DNA of 64,000 nt. Origin: Aquatica leii (taxonomy: Eukaryota > Arthropoda > Insecta > Coleoptera > Lampyridae). The notes beneath the pieces are model-generated. The model saw nothing but the letters and a program-made list of their open reading frames with translations, was not told the origin of the DNA and did not search any database. Positions 34,610 through 46,189 of the stretch are shown in pieces. The DNA lies in assembly GCA_035610365.1 (NCBI GenBank), contig CM069435.1, positions 19,147,123 through 19,211,122 on the forward strand, written 5' to 3'. Each line of letters starts with the position of its first letter. The first letter of the stretch is position 1. Position numbers and translations under genes: made by a program.

Positions 34610-36754
34610 ATGTCGGTGTTTACGCAAAAGTTAAATCCCATATTGGGAGAAAATACTTGGGAAACTCAAGATGAACACTACGATTTCCACCAAGAAATAG
34701 CTCGTTCTTCTTTCGCCGATATGCTTCATGATACTGAGAGAAATCGAAAATATTACGACGCAATTAAATTGGCTATCAATAAAATGCACGCATCAGGTAA
34801 ACCGGCTAAAGTTTTAGATATCGGTACAGGTACTGGTATACTTTCAATGATGGCTGCGAAATGTGGAGCCGATTCGGTAGTAGCATGCGAATCTTTCAAT
34901 CCTATCAGCGAATGTGCACAGAAAATCATCAGGTTAAATAATTATAGTGATAAGATTAAAGTAGTAAATAAGAAAAGTGTTGAACTTACTGTGGGTGACC
35001 ACGGAGATCTACCAGAACGGGCAAATATTTTAGTGTCTGAAGTGTTTGATACTGAACTAATAGGTGAAGGTGCTTTAGTGACGTTTAACCATGCTACTAC
35101 GGAGTTGTTAGAAAACGATCCTATTGTAATTCCAAGCTCTGCAAACGTATATGCTCAAGTTGTTGAAACACCTTGGGCACAAAATTGGAACGGTTTCAAA
35201 GACATTTACAACAGTGACGGGGAATTACTTATAAAAGCGCCAGATTGCATAATCGAGTGTTTGGGTAGTACAATTGTGCACGATATTCAGTTAAGTCAAT
35301 TAAGCCAGAATTCGTTTAAGGAAATTATACCACCTCAAATGATCGCTCAGTTCCATTGGGGTAAAAAGGGTTCTTTTTGTGTCGACGATGATTGTAACGT
35401 TCTAACTGTAACTGCGGCTTGTAATGGTAAAGCACAAGTCGTGTTTATGTGGTGGGAACTTATGATGGACACAGAAAATGAAATCGTTCTTAGTTGTGCT
35501 CCATACTGGGCACATCCTTTAAAGAAATCTAATCCAAGTTTGACTAGTTTTGACATACCTTGGCGTGATCACTGGATGCAAGCCATATATTACCTACCAC
35601 GATATGTAAACGTAGAAAAAGGACAGGAACTCTTATTAGCAACTTGTCGGGACCAATACTCGTGGTGGTTTTATCTACACGCTGATTCTTTTCTACCTAA
35701 AAACAATTATCAACGTCCTTTTTGTACATGCGGTTTACACATAGCACACTCACGAACTAAAATTGGTTTAATAAACGATAACAAACGTAACAAAAAATAC
35801 TTATCTATATTAGAAAAGCACGTTAACGAAAACAGCACAGTTTTAATAACTAGTGACGGGTTCTACTTAGGGTTAACAGCGGCAAAACTCGGCGCCAAAA
35901 AGATTTTTTATTTAAAAGACGATTATTTCTCAATTAGTTTATTAGAAAGTTTTATCAAATTTAATAACATCGATAATGTGGAAATTATTTCTGATATTGA
36001 TAAGTTAAAAAATCACGGTTCAGTTAGAGAAATTAATTTAATTTTGGCGCAGCCACATTTTTTTACCTCCATCTTGCCTTGGGACGGCTTGTACTTTGCA
36101 TACTCAATTAAGAAGATTCAAAATCTTCTCTCGGATAATTGTGTAATAGCACCGAAGTCTTTTACCATTAAAGGAATTGTTGTTGAGTTTAACGATTTGC
36201 AGAAGATCAGATTGCCATTGGGAAACGTTGAAGGCTTTGAAATGACGCACTTTGATTCGTTAATTATGGTACTTGCTCATAATTTTTAGACTTTAGTAAA
36301 GATAGGTTTCTAGGATTCGAGTTCTAAATGTGATGATAAGGTAGAAGCACAACCACTTTGGGAGTATCCTTGTGTCGCACGAAGCTATGTTAAGGATTTT
36401 ATCAAAATGGACTTAAAGGATTTGTTTGAGAAGGATTATATTGAAACATCGGTTGAGTTTCAACTTGATGAGTAAGATAGTTTATTACGATATTGCTGTG
36501 TTAAAACCATACTTTTTAGGAAAATGAAGTATAATGGTGTGGCTTTGTGGATTGATTGGGATTTAGATGGTAACGATAAGAATGTAATAAGCACGGGACC
36601 AACTGCTTCTCCTAAACGAGGAGAACATGTTCAATGGGATCTACATACAAGACAGGGTGTTCATTTTTTGGATTTTGAATCCAAATCTACTCTTAGAGTG
36701 GATTTTGTATTTGATGTTAAAGATGGGAAAATTAAATTTTTATTTGTCAAATAA
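34610..36754 (+). CDS. PRMT7: Protein arginine N-methyltransferase 7
   Basis: Three exons (34610-36268, 36314-36471, 36520-36754) with introns of 45 and 48 bp give 683 residues, close to the ~690 of animal PRMT7. The protein has two methyltransferase modules. Module 1 shows the AdoMet-binding motif VLDIGTGTG (residues 68-76) and the double-E loop SEVFDTELIGEGA (E144, E153). Other family signatures are DFHQEIARSSFADMLHDTER, HPLKKS and the C-terminal EAQPLWEYP and FLDFESKSTLRVDF stretches. PRMT7 makes monomethyl-arginine on histones and other proteins. I chose the ATG at 34610 because MSVFTQKLNP aligns with the start of known orthologues; an in-frame ATG at 34565 would add 15 residues. AATAAA lies at 36817. 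Confidence 0.95.
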
Positions 36755-36816
36755 AAGTGACATAGCTTTTTAAAAAAGAATTGTTTTATTATGTTTTTGC
36801 AAATATTTAGTATTAT

Positions 36817-36822
36817 AATAAA
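36817..36822 (+). terminator. Poly(A) signal AATAAA for PRMT7
   Basis: AATAAA 63 bases beyond the PRMT7 stop codon, in the expected strand and distance. Confidence 0.6.
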
Positions 36823-37099
36823 ACTTACTAATTTCCTCATTTATATAGAAATAGATCTACTTGATGGTCATCTGACGATTTCAAGAAGGATATAGTAGTG
36901 AATCGAATAAACTACCGTAATTTGCTTGGTCAATTTGACGACATGCTCTTCTCATGATTGACTTTCAACAGAAAGACAGGATCATGTTCAAGTGATACAA
37001 AAACGCAAGTTTTAAAAAGAAAAAAATTGAGAATGTTTTGATACTACTGGCTTAAAAAATAGCAAAACTTTTTTGGTAAAAAGCAATAAGCATTGTTAA

Positions 37100-39470
37100 A
37101 CAAAAATTTTATTGTCAAAAAATTTAAAGAACTATTTAGATACACCTGATGATTAATTACGAAGTTATTTATAATAGAAAAAATAAAAAGAAAGCTGGTA
37201 ATTATAAATGAACTTTTAAGGTAGGCAACTTACAAGACATTGATCTTTGTGTTTAAACAAAAAAAATTAAAAATGTTTCGATAGTATATGAGCTTTAAAA
37301 CGTTTGAAACTAATTAAATATGGCAAAGCGTTTATCTTTGTTAAAAAAAAATTCCATTTAGTCAAAAAATTCTAGAAATCTCTTTAATTGATTAAGTACA
37401 GTTGATAGTCAATTACAAACATATTTTTAATAACAAATTAAAAGAAAACTTTCTATTAAAGTTTAAGGTAGGCAACTTACAATGCTTTAAGAAGTCGATT
37501 TTTCAGTTTAAACACAAAATTGAAAATGTTTTAATACTATGGCTTTAAAAAACGTAGAACTAATTAAAAATATCACAATTTGTTTGTAAAAAGCATTAAG
37601 CCTTGTTTAAAAAAAATTATTTTTTCAAAAAAAAAGTATATAAATTGTAACTGTTTAAATAGAATTAACATTCAATTATAAACATATTTATTAAAAAAAA
37701 ATTAAAAAACCTCCCAGAAAGCTGGTAATTATCTAATAAAGTTTAAGGTAGGCAACTTACAATGCTTGATACTTAAGGAACACGTATTGAGACGTGGATT
37801 TTTAAGTTTAGACAAAGAATTGAGCAATATTTTGATACTATTTAAAAAACTTAAACCTAATTAAAAATGGCAAAATTGCTTTTATAAAAAGCATTGCGCC
37901 TAGTTAGGAAAAATTTCATTTTTTCAAAAAAAAAAAAAAAATAAATAAATTGTAACTGTTTAAATAAAATTAATATTTAATTACAAACATATTTATAAAA
38001 GATAAAAATTTAAAAAAAACTCAGAAAGCTGGTAATTATCTATTAAAGTTTAAGGTAAACAACTTACAATGCTGGATACTTAAGGAACACATTACATTAA
38101 GACAAAAAATAAGAATGTTTTGATACTATGGTTTTAAAAAACTTAAACTTAATTAAAAATCGCAAAATTTCTTTTGTAAAAAGTCTTGTTAAAAAAGGTT
38201 TAATATTCAATTCAAAACTCACAGAAACCTGGTAATTATCTATTAAAGTTTAAGGTAGGCAACTTACAATGCTGGGTACTTAAAGAACACATTACATTAA
38301 GAAGTCGATTTTTGACATTTTGATACTATAATTTTAAAAAAGTTAAACTTAATTAAAAATGCAAAATTTCTTTTGTAAAAAGCATTAAGCGTTGTAATAG
38401 CGAAGGCTTCCACGGCCGGAATCTATACTAACATTAGAATGTCTTCCGGGTTTGGACCGCGTCATACTTGCAACCGAAGCTGCCAACGTTTCGCCCATTT
38501 TCATAGCCCCTTACGAAAGTGGGCGAAACGTTGGCAGCTTCGGTTGCAACTATGACACGGTCCAAACCTGGAAGACATTCTAATGTTAGCATTAAGCGTT
38601 GTTAAGAAAAAATACATATATAAATTGTAACTGTTTAAATAGAATTAATATTCAATTACAAACATATTAATAAGAAGAAAAAATTTTAAAAACACAGAAA
38701 GCTGGTAATTATCTATTAAAGTTTAAGGTAGGCAACTTACAATGCGCGATACTTAAGGAACACATTACATTAAGACGTCGATTTTTGACTTTAGACAAAA
38801 AATAAGAATGCTTTGATACCATGGCTTTAAAAAACCTTAACCTAATTAAAAATGGCAAAATTGCTTTTGTTCATTTTGTCAAAAATAAAATATAAACTGT
38901 AACTGTTTAAATAGACTTGATAGTTAATTACAAATATATTTATAAGAGAATAAAATTAAAAAAACACACAGAAAGTTGGTAATTTTTCATTAAAGTTTAA
39001 GGTGGGCAATGCTGGATACTTAAGGAACACATTGCATTACGACGTCGATTTTTGAATTTAAACAAAAAATTGAGAATGTTTTGATAGTATGGCTTTAAAA
39101 GGCCTAGATTAATTAAAAATAACAATTTTTTTTTGGATAAACAGCGTTAAGTCTTCTTAAACAAAAATTTCGTTTCGTTATGAAGCTTCAAAAATATTTA
39201 TAATTGTAATCATTTAAATACACTCGTTCAATTAGGAACTTATTTATAAGAAAAAAATAATTAAAAAACAACCAGGAAGCTGGTAATTTTCATTACATTT
39301 TAAGGTAGGCAACTTACAATGCTTTTACGCCATCAACACATCTTTAGTTTATGTTCTCTTAATACAAAATCTCAATTTTTCGAGTTAAGTCAGGGTTTTG
39401 GAAAACAGTTTAGGGCGTTAATTTTTGGTTTTAAACACACAAAAATCGGGAATGTTTCGATACCATTGGT
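37100..39470. repeat. Tandem satellite downstream of PRMT7, ~280-bp unit, about eight units
   Basis: The phrase AAGGTAGGCAACTTACAATG (with variants) recurs near 37220, 37467, 37747, 38053, 38253, 38725, 39000 and 39304. Units are about 200-306 bases; the 472-base interval includes the insertion at 38396-38587. Other shared phrases are GAAAGCTGGTAATTATC, TTTGATACTATGGCTTTAAA and AAATTGTAACTGTTTAAATA. No coding frame. The array is unrelated in sequence to the one at 14490-16680. Confidence 0.85.
38396..38587. mobile_element. 192-bp palindromic insertion with 15-bp target duplication
   Basis: Inside one satellite unit, AGCATTAAGCGTTGT occurs at 38381-38395 and again at 38588-38602, flanking 192 bases absent from the other units. 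The insert is an inverted dimer: about 60-80 bases containing GGCGAAACGTTGGCAGCTTC on the plus strand (right half) and the same on the minus strand (left half). The text is that of the structured repeats at 3793 and 41488. The left arm extends further (to the CCACGGCC-containing end) than the right. A 15-bp duplication fits reverse-transcription-based insertion rather than a cut-and-paste element. Confidence 0.8.
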
Positions 39471-39487
39471 TTTAAACAGCTCCTAAC

Positions 39488-39519
39488 CGTTGACTGAAGG
39501 AATGTATAAAGACTCGCAA
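39488..39519 (+). repeat. Left 32-bp terminal inverted repeat of the P-like element
   Basis: Identical over 32 bases to the reverse complement of 40288-40319. Confidence 0.85.
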
Positions 39520-39661
39520 AGCCTATGTTAAAAATCGTAGTCACTGCAGGATCCGAGATATAGGGGGCGCCATCGTATATTTTGGATCCGAGATTTTAGT
39601 TCATTGCCGGCAGTTGTAGCGTTTAAATCGTACCGTTGACTGAACGATCGTACTTGTATTT

Positions 39662-39961
39662 ATGCCGATAAAAATGAATACGACGGCGAACCATATTTGT
39701 ATATACAATAACTGTTTTAAAAGTAACAGAGTTCATAAAAACATTAGTTTCTTTAAATTTCCTGTGAAAAACTGTAAAATAGCTGAGGAGTGGAAAAAAA
39801 ACTCTGGAAATATCAAAATTGCGCTTATGGACGTTAAAGACCTAAAAAATAAACTAATTTGTGAAAAACACTTTTGTCCGGAAGATATTATTAAAAACGA
39901 TAAGCGAAATTTGTTAAGAAAAGATGCAGTTCCTAAAATATTTACAGAAAAAGGTACCTAA
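39662..39961 (+). CDS. THAP-domain protein (transposase N-terminus of a P-like element)
   Basis: The ATG at 39662 opens 99 residues consisting almost only of a THAP zinc finger. The C2CH ligands are C13, C18, C67 and H70 (CIYNNC, then CEKHF). The family signatures SFFKFP (about residues 29-34), the tryptophan in EEWKKNSG (W44) and the AVP box (AVPKIF, 89-94) are all present. THAP domains bind DNA in P-element transposases and in host THAP proteins. The frame is intact and ends five residues after the AVP box, so a stop has replaced the rest of the transposase. If made, the product could compete for element ends as a DNA-binding-only protein, but that is inference. A host origin is less likely because the ORF sits between transposon repeats. 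Confidence 0.85.
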   Translation: MPIKMNTTANHICIYNNCFKSNRVHKNISFFKFPVKNCKIAEEWKKNSGNIKIALMDVKDLKNKLICEKHFCPEDIIKNDKRNLLRKDAVPKIFTEKGT

Positions 39962-40287
39962 GCATTTGTTCAGTTAACGGCATACGAACTAAATTTTTTT
40001 AAATATTCCTACGAGCATTATTTTTTCAACTGATCAAATTACATACCGTTATCTAAAAAAATGTTATATCAGTCAGCGATATCTGTTACATACAACAAAC
40101 GAAAATTTTATTATTGTTGTCATTACATTCCAAGTATTATTTTTAACCGGTCTTTTACCCGTCTTATCAGTTTAGTTGGCGTTGCAAACAACTGTGTCGC
40201 TACTATCCAAGAGTAAAGTTTGTAGAAAGCGGGGTGCAGGGAGCCACAAAAGTGAGATAGTCATACGGTAGGATTTTTACCATGCCG

Positions 40288-40319
40288 TTGCGAGTCTTTA
40301 TACATTCCTTCAGTCAACG
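40288..40319 (-). repeat. Right 32-bp terminal inverted repeat of the P-like element
   Basis: Reverse complement of 39488-39519; followed by the TCCTAAC target duplication at 40320-40326. Confidence 0.85.
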
Positions 40320-40326
40320 TCCTAAC

Positions 40327-40640
40327 TAATTAAAAACATCCATACTTTTTTTTTAATAAAGAAAAACGTTTATTATACCAACAATAAAAATGTATTTATT
40401 GTTCAATAAAATTTACAATAAATGGCAGCACAAAATAGGTATATAGTCAGTGTAAAAAATGAGTAATCATTTTAACCCAAAAATATTTATCTCTACTACT
40501 AATTTTATATACATAGTTTTCTCTAATAGTTGTTTATTAGGTACCTACAAGATTTTCATATGTCATTGTAATGTCGTTATCCAATCACATAACATTATTT
40601 TGCCTACACCCTGCAGAAGATTTATTTTCACTTCACTTTT
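40327..40640. other. No recognised gene
   Basis: Spacer between the P-like element and the next non-LTR copy; one small ORF without support. Confidence 0.4.
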
Positions 40641-43195
40641 AATTCCTCCTATGTAAAGCTAAAAGGGTATTAGTTTGTTCTCCAGCTGGCATTTCACGAG
40701 CATCTCTCCCGCTCCTTCAAACTTTTCCGCCATGGAAGAATGAAGACGACGACGACATTCTTAATCCTTAACGATATCAACAGCATTGAAGAATCCTTCT
40801 ACTCTGATATCCTGTGTCTCACAAAAGTTATCTCTGCTTGCAAGATTATTCTTTTCAGGCAGTCATAAATGATGGACATCGTCGCATTTCGCAGCAAACT
40901 GCTGATATCACCGACGCCCTTGCGGGCGTTCAGACAGCCTTGCATAGAAACTGAGAAAACGGACTTTACAAAAATATCGGCGGCTATTTTCGTTAAAACC
41001 GGCCTTGTGGTGAAGCCCCAAGGCAAGTCGTCTCTTCGAATTTCTATCCTGAACGTTCCTTCAAACCTTTCCCCTGAGCAGGCGAAAGAGACTATCATCT
41101 CGCAGAACTTCCACTACGCTTCCGATGAAGCGCTTCATCTTGCCAATGAGCACCTCAAAATTCAGTTCCGATTTGGTCTTAAAGACAAAGCAAATTGCCA
41201 TTAGATCTTTGAGGTCCATCCGGAAGTTCAACGATACTTTTTGCGTCGTGTACATCGCCTGGAATGCATGTCGGATATGGTTATACGAGTTTCACGCTGT
41301 TTCAACTGTCAGAAATATGGCAACCAGTCCTCCGAATGTAAAATCGACTTACAGTGCGACGATAGTGCTGAAAAGCACGAGACAAAGACATGCCTCAACT
41401 TGCATCAAGAAGTCCACTTCTATAAAGTTTCGGATCTGACTTGGTTTAGAATCTGGTTTAGTTTACAAGTTGATTAGCTAACTTTTGAGAAGTTCTTAGT
41501 TAGATTTCGGTTGCTTATTTGAGTTCTTCGATTTTTCTCACACCCTGATGAAGCCCCTTACGACAGTGGGCGAAACGTAGGCAACTTTGGTTGCAACAAT
41601 GACACGGTCCAAACCCGGAAGACGTTCTCATCGTAGTACATACGTGTTTAGTTCAGGTTTAGGGTACAAGCTCGCTGGTGCGGCTGTACCTTTCAACAGG
41701 ATTGTCGTATTCTCTTCTATGCGGTACTACTCGGCTATTGTTTTTAATAGTATGAAGCCCGTCGAAGTAGTTCCACTCAGTCATTTAACAAATTAATGCA
41801 ATATAGTATTCATGATTACGGATGGAAACACCTCTTTAGCAATCTTCGGCGTTTATTGACACCCGAGTGAAGGTGTTCGCATTTATCCAACACCTTCTTA
41901 ATGAACTAAGAGACCTTCCTATTATAATAGCAAGACTTCAATTCGAAATCGCCATTTTAGCACTTTCCGGTGACCGAGGAACGAGAGCGTTGTGTGTCTA
42001 TCAACCTTTCACTTTCACTAGCCATTTGGGTTCAACAAATATGAATGTACTTTTAGCGTCTTTTTGTCTAGCCAGTAATATAAAAAACAAAAAAGGCAAG
42101 TTATTCGAGATGTGATAGAAAGTGAGCACCGACTGATAGGTTTAATCCTCAATACACCTAACCTTGTACCGATCCCTAAAATAATCCACGATCCCAAATC
42201 TGTAGACACTATCATTGATAAGTTGACTAAGATGATCCTTGATTCTTGCCAACATAGCTTAAACAGCATACGTATAAGATCTAGCTAGATCTGCTAGAGT
42301 CCTAAGTTGAACAGGTTAAAGCGAGCGGTGCGTTGTTTGCGAAAACACCACCAAAAAGCTCCTGCAGACATAAAACATCATTGACTTGTCTCGTACAAAG
42401 CCGCGCTACACCGGTACAAACGGGCAGTGAAGACAGCTAAACAGCTCCTGGCAAAGTTTCATAGAAAAAAACTTGGCGACGAGTCTGTAGGGGTTAGTTT
42501 ACAGATCAATCAAAGCAATAATATCTACTTTATTTCCAGACGACGATTTATCGAAAGACAACCCCTATCATGCTCAATTAAAATTCCGATTTTTCTTGCA
42601 TAGTAATTCTCGACGGTACTGGGTGGTCACCAGCGACGATTTGACCGGGGTGGCTAACAAAATTTCTCAGAATGAAGCTCATGGACTTGACGGAATTCAT
42701 TGTAACGTTTTGCGAACGGTTGTTTTAGATTCTCTCTCAACCACGGTTATGTTCAACTCTTGCATAAAATGCAGTTATTTATCTACCAGCTGGAAAGCTG
42801 GTAAGCTAATCACTATTCTCAAGCTCGGAAAGAAGAATCTTGCCAACCCGAATTCGTATCGTCCGATAACTCATCGTTAGGAAAGTACACCACGCGCGTC
42901 ATTCGTAGCTATTTATAGAATATACGGATAACCTATTCTGTGAACGTTTCACCTTCAGCAAATGACTGACGAGAGCTGTCCACAAGACTTTGGCCGACTT
43001 TGTGGAATGTAGTTGTTAATGGTCTTCTAGCAGACAAAGACTTACCGTTTTCCGTTCTTTTCAGCGGCCAAGCGTCACTGAATGGTCTTGATCTTGGATG
43101 AATGACAGCGGCTATGGGACTCTTCCCATAAAGGGCGTAACGTCTACCTAAATTGCGAGCAAATTGCGATTTCTGGTATAAAGACCAGGCTATGT
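40640..43195 (+). pseudogene. CCHC-gag non-LTR family, copy 2 (gag, endonuclease and RT remnants)
   Basis: Gag (40735-41205) includes GLVVKPQGKSSLRISILNVP, which aligns with GFVVRPQGKALLRISLSEVP of copy 3. A zinc knuckle near 41300 reads CFNCQKYGNQSSEC (the His of CCHC is Asn here). Endonuclease text resumes at 41680 after the structured repeat inserted at 41488. At 42596-42880 the RT N-terminus reads QNEAHGLDGIHCNVLRTVVL, then TSWKAGKLITILKLGKK and PNSYRPITH (usual KxxxGLDGIxxxxL ... WKxAxxxxIxKxGK ... YRPISLL). RT palm and thumb are deleted; the 3' tail resumes near 43075. Many stops. Confidence 0.75.
41488..41660 (+). repeat. Structured repeat with hammerhead-like core, copy 3
   Basis: TTAGTTAGATTTCGGTTGCT, then CACCCTGATGAA, helix GCCC(CTT-ACGA-CAG)GGGC, GAAACG, and a second hairpin GCAAC-TTTG-GTTGC, then CAACAATGACACGGTCC. 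It interrupts copy 2 of the non-LTR family: copy 3 has continuous sequence at the equivalent place. In the second hairpin this copy pairs GCAAC with GTTGC, whereas the insert at 38510 pairs GCAGC with GTTGC. Confidence 0.65.
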
Positions 43196-43269
43196 TTATT
43201 TATTTATTAATTTATTCATTATATTGCAATTTTCTATAAGTGTCAATTCTTTGCCACTATAACTTTAAA

Positions 43270-45990
43270 ACATTACCTTCTCGAGGTTAAAGATGGGCAA
43301 CGAAGCTCAGGTAATAAGACCTATACGGCAATAATCTCCTGTTGCACGGCTAAAAGGGTTAAGTCGGCACTAGTCACTAATCGTAATCCTAAAAAGCCGC
43401 GTTGTCGCGCAAAATTTTTCCTACTTTCTCAACCTCCATTATGAACATTGGATCCTGTTTTTCTAAATGTCGTCGTGAAGACGATGATGATGATGCCAAT
43501 TACGACATTTCCCAACTAACTATTCTGGAAGAATCCTTTGAAGCAGATGTTCTGGTTATTATTAAGTTAATATATACCAGTAAAGAATCTGTTGCCAGAC
43601 GTATAGAGTTAATGGATGTATTGTCCCGCATGCAATCCATACTTTAAAAATCCACCTTGACTAAAAGAATGTCTACGCAAAATTTGGACATCTCTGATGA
43701 TACTCAGAGCGTACAAACGGACCTTCAGTCTGTAACTGACAAATTATCAGTTCCTGACCAGTACATTACAACCGGTCTTGTTTTGTATGCCCAAATAGCT
43801 CGGTCTACAGTTGTTGTTTAAAGCCCGAGACAGATTTTAAAACAGAAGACGATACTAAAAAGAAGGTCTTAAATCCAACCACGCTCGATCTACGACTAGA
43901 GCAAGTCACGAAAGTTGGACAAAACTCCGTTCGGCTGGAGTCCGGAAAGACAGACCTGCCTAAAATCCCAGCGGATATCTTTAACAATGCCGGCTTTGTG
44001 GTCAGACCGCAAGGCAAAGCCCTTCTTAGAATTTCTCTCTCGGAAGTTCCATCTAAATTTTTCCCCGAGCACTTGAAAGAAGCGATCCTCGAGCAAAGTT
44101 TCGATGCCGCCTCTGACAAAATAGTTGAACAAGCTAAAAAACAATTTAATGTTATAACAAAAATCGGTCTTAGGACAAAACAAATACTAATTATGTCATT
44201 GAAGTAACTTCGGAGATATGGAAGTACCTAATGGCCAACCGTCGAGTCTACGTAGGCTGAAATTCATGCAGAGTCAATGGTCACGTGCGCATTTTAAGAT
44301 TCTTTTAGTGCCAGAAGTTCGGTCACTAACAAGGTGACTGCAAGAACGAACTTCAATGCGGTAATTGTGTTCAAAAGCATGCTACGAAAAATTGCTCAAA
44401 AACCGCAGAAGACCCTGTATGCTCACTGATGCGGCTTTGCCCTTTAACAAGATCACCGCATCCACTTCTATGCGGTATTTCTCGGCTATTGTTTACAATA
44501 ATAGGAAGCCCGTCGGAGTAGTTACCCTCAGTTATCTAACTAATGACTGCTTTGCCGTATTTATGATCACAGTTGGAAATGCCTCCTTGGCATCGTCGGT
44601 GTTTATTGGCCATCAAGCGAGGATGTTCGTGTTCATCTATAACTTCTAGATAAAGTTTTGAACGAACTAAGCGGGATCCCGAATATTATAGCAAGAGACT
44701 TCAATGCAAAATCGCCGCTTTGGCATTTTTTGCAGACTGACGAACGAGGCAGAAATGTAGAAAACCTCGTGAACGAAAGTGACCTATGTGTTGTAAATGA
44801 ACTTGATCAACCTTTCACCTTTGCTAGTCGCCAAGGTAATACAAACATCGATGTCACATTAGCATCACAAGTTTTAGCTAGAAAAATTTCTAACTGAAAA
44901 GTTATTCCAGAGGTGATTGAAAGTGACCACCGACTGATACGTTTTGATTTAACCGTCAAAAATCCTCGATCGGTTCCGATCCCTAAGCGTATCCTCGATG
45001 TCAAACGCATAGATCTCGTCAAGCTGAACACAGCTGTCAGTGCCCTATTTCTTACTTATCTTTCACGCGGAGCTAAGTGTCACGATTCTAATTCTATTAA
45101 CGTCTCCATTGATAAACTCACCGGACTGACCCTCGAAACTAGCCAAGATGGCTTAAACCGAATTCGTTCAAATTCTAGAGTGGTGTAGTGTGTTGAAGTC
45201 TAAAGCTAAGTTAAAGCGAGTCGTGCGTTGCTTAAGAAAGCATACTCAAAAAACCCCAGCAAAGCTAAAAACTCAATGGCTAAATTTGTACAAAGCCGCG
45301 CTTTCTCGGTATAAACTGGCAGCGAAGAACCCTAAACTAGTCCACGGCAAAGGTTTGTAGAGAGAAGTTCGACGGCGAGTCTGTGGGGATTAGTTTATAA
45401 TATATCCTCACAAAAATTCCTTGCCTTATCAATTCCTTGTGCGTTGTGGCAAAATATCCTCTTCTGCATCTCCTATTTCAAGAAATATAGTACTCCAAAG
45501 TTCTTGTAAGAGCTGGCACGTGCACATTCTTAGACCAGTAAGTTTCGACAGCAGATTTTCGGCCGTCAAGCGTCATCTCAAGACTTTGATCTTAAATGAA
45601 TGGCAGCCGCAGTGAAATACATCTCATAAAGGACGTAACGCCTATTTTTTGATTCCAAACATCCTAGACTGGATAAACATGTCTCATAACCCGGGACGAA
45701 CGACCGTCTAAATTCCCACGTCGCACGGCGGGTTCCGTTGTCATCTGAGACGCATTAGCGTTGCAAATGACGACCGGTGTTTGTCGTGTGGTATTTCTGA
45801 TACTCCGTCACATAGGATTCTCGCCTGTCGGGAGTTCGATGATGACCGCAGTACCCTAAGAACCCAAATCAACCCGTATCACAATTACTCTCAGTCTATC
45901 CTTAGACTAGTGCCCGACGTCAATGTACTCATTGCTTTCGCTAAAAGAGATCAAAGTAAAACGTAAATCATAATCTAATTTAGTTTATTT
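43270..45990 (+). pseudogene. CCHC-gag non-LTR family, copy 3 (best preserved gag and endonuclease)
   Basis: Leader and gag start at 43290; gag pieces at 43441-43646 and 43860-44207. The zinc knuckle pair near 44310-44400 reads CQKFGH, then CGNCVQKHATKNC. The endonuclease is clear at 44658-44897: IPNIIARDFNAKSPLWHF, then DERGRNVENLVNESDLCVVN, FTFASRQGNTNIDVTLAS, and after one stop ESDHRLIRFDL. The usual GDFN is RDFN, and SDHR is kept. The RT is entirely missing: soon after 45400 the sequence passes to the C-terminal tail, which has the CGxxDTPSHRILACREFDDD pattern (45781-45840). This is a 5'- and 3'-complete but internally deleted copy. Confidence 0.75.
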
Positions 45991-46189
45991 TTGCATGGCA
46001 TTATTTTACTCAGCTACGGCAAAGTAAGGTATTTATTTAGTTATTTAACTGCATGTGGCTTATTTTAGAGTATTTTACTTGATTATTTTTAGTTAACTAA
46101 CATTTTCAGTTTTTTTAGTCGTAGCTGTCTTGACTAACTGGCCCCATCTCGGTCTATTACAACATCGTATCCTTTTCCCGCCTACTTGA

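Larger units (their letters stand above)
39488..40319 (+). mobile_element. P-like DNA transposon, 832 bp, internally deleted, carrying a THAP domain
   Basis: The ends are perfect inverted repeats of 32 bp (outer bases CGTTGACTGAAGG), with imperfect pairing for about 17 more. TCCTAAC is duplicated on both sides (39481-39487 and 40320-40326), giving a 7-bp target duplication. A second, internal inverted repeat pair (CCGTTGACTGAAC at 39633-39645, its near-complement at 39968-39980) tightly flanks the THAP ORF. P elements of Drosophila have 31-bp terminal and 11-bp internal inverted repeats, 8-bp target duplications and a THAP DNA-binding domain at the transposase N-terminus. The RNase H-like catalytic part is absent, so this copy is non-autonomous. 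Confidence 0.8.

Noticed and set aside
38396..38587. Long palindrome read as a transcription terminator of PRMT7
   Set aside because: It is 1.6 kb past the gene and has a 15-bp target duplication, so it is an insertion.
39570..39640. Repeated GGATCCGAGAT phrases as a possible regulatory array
   Set aside because: Only two copies within the P-like element; too little to claim a site.
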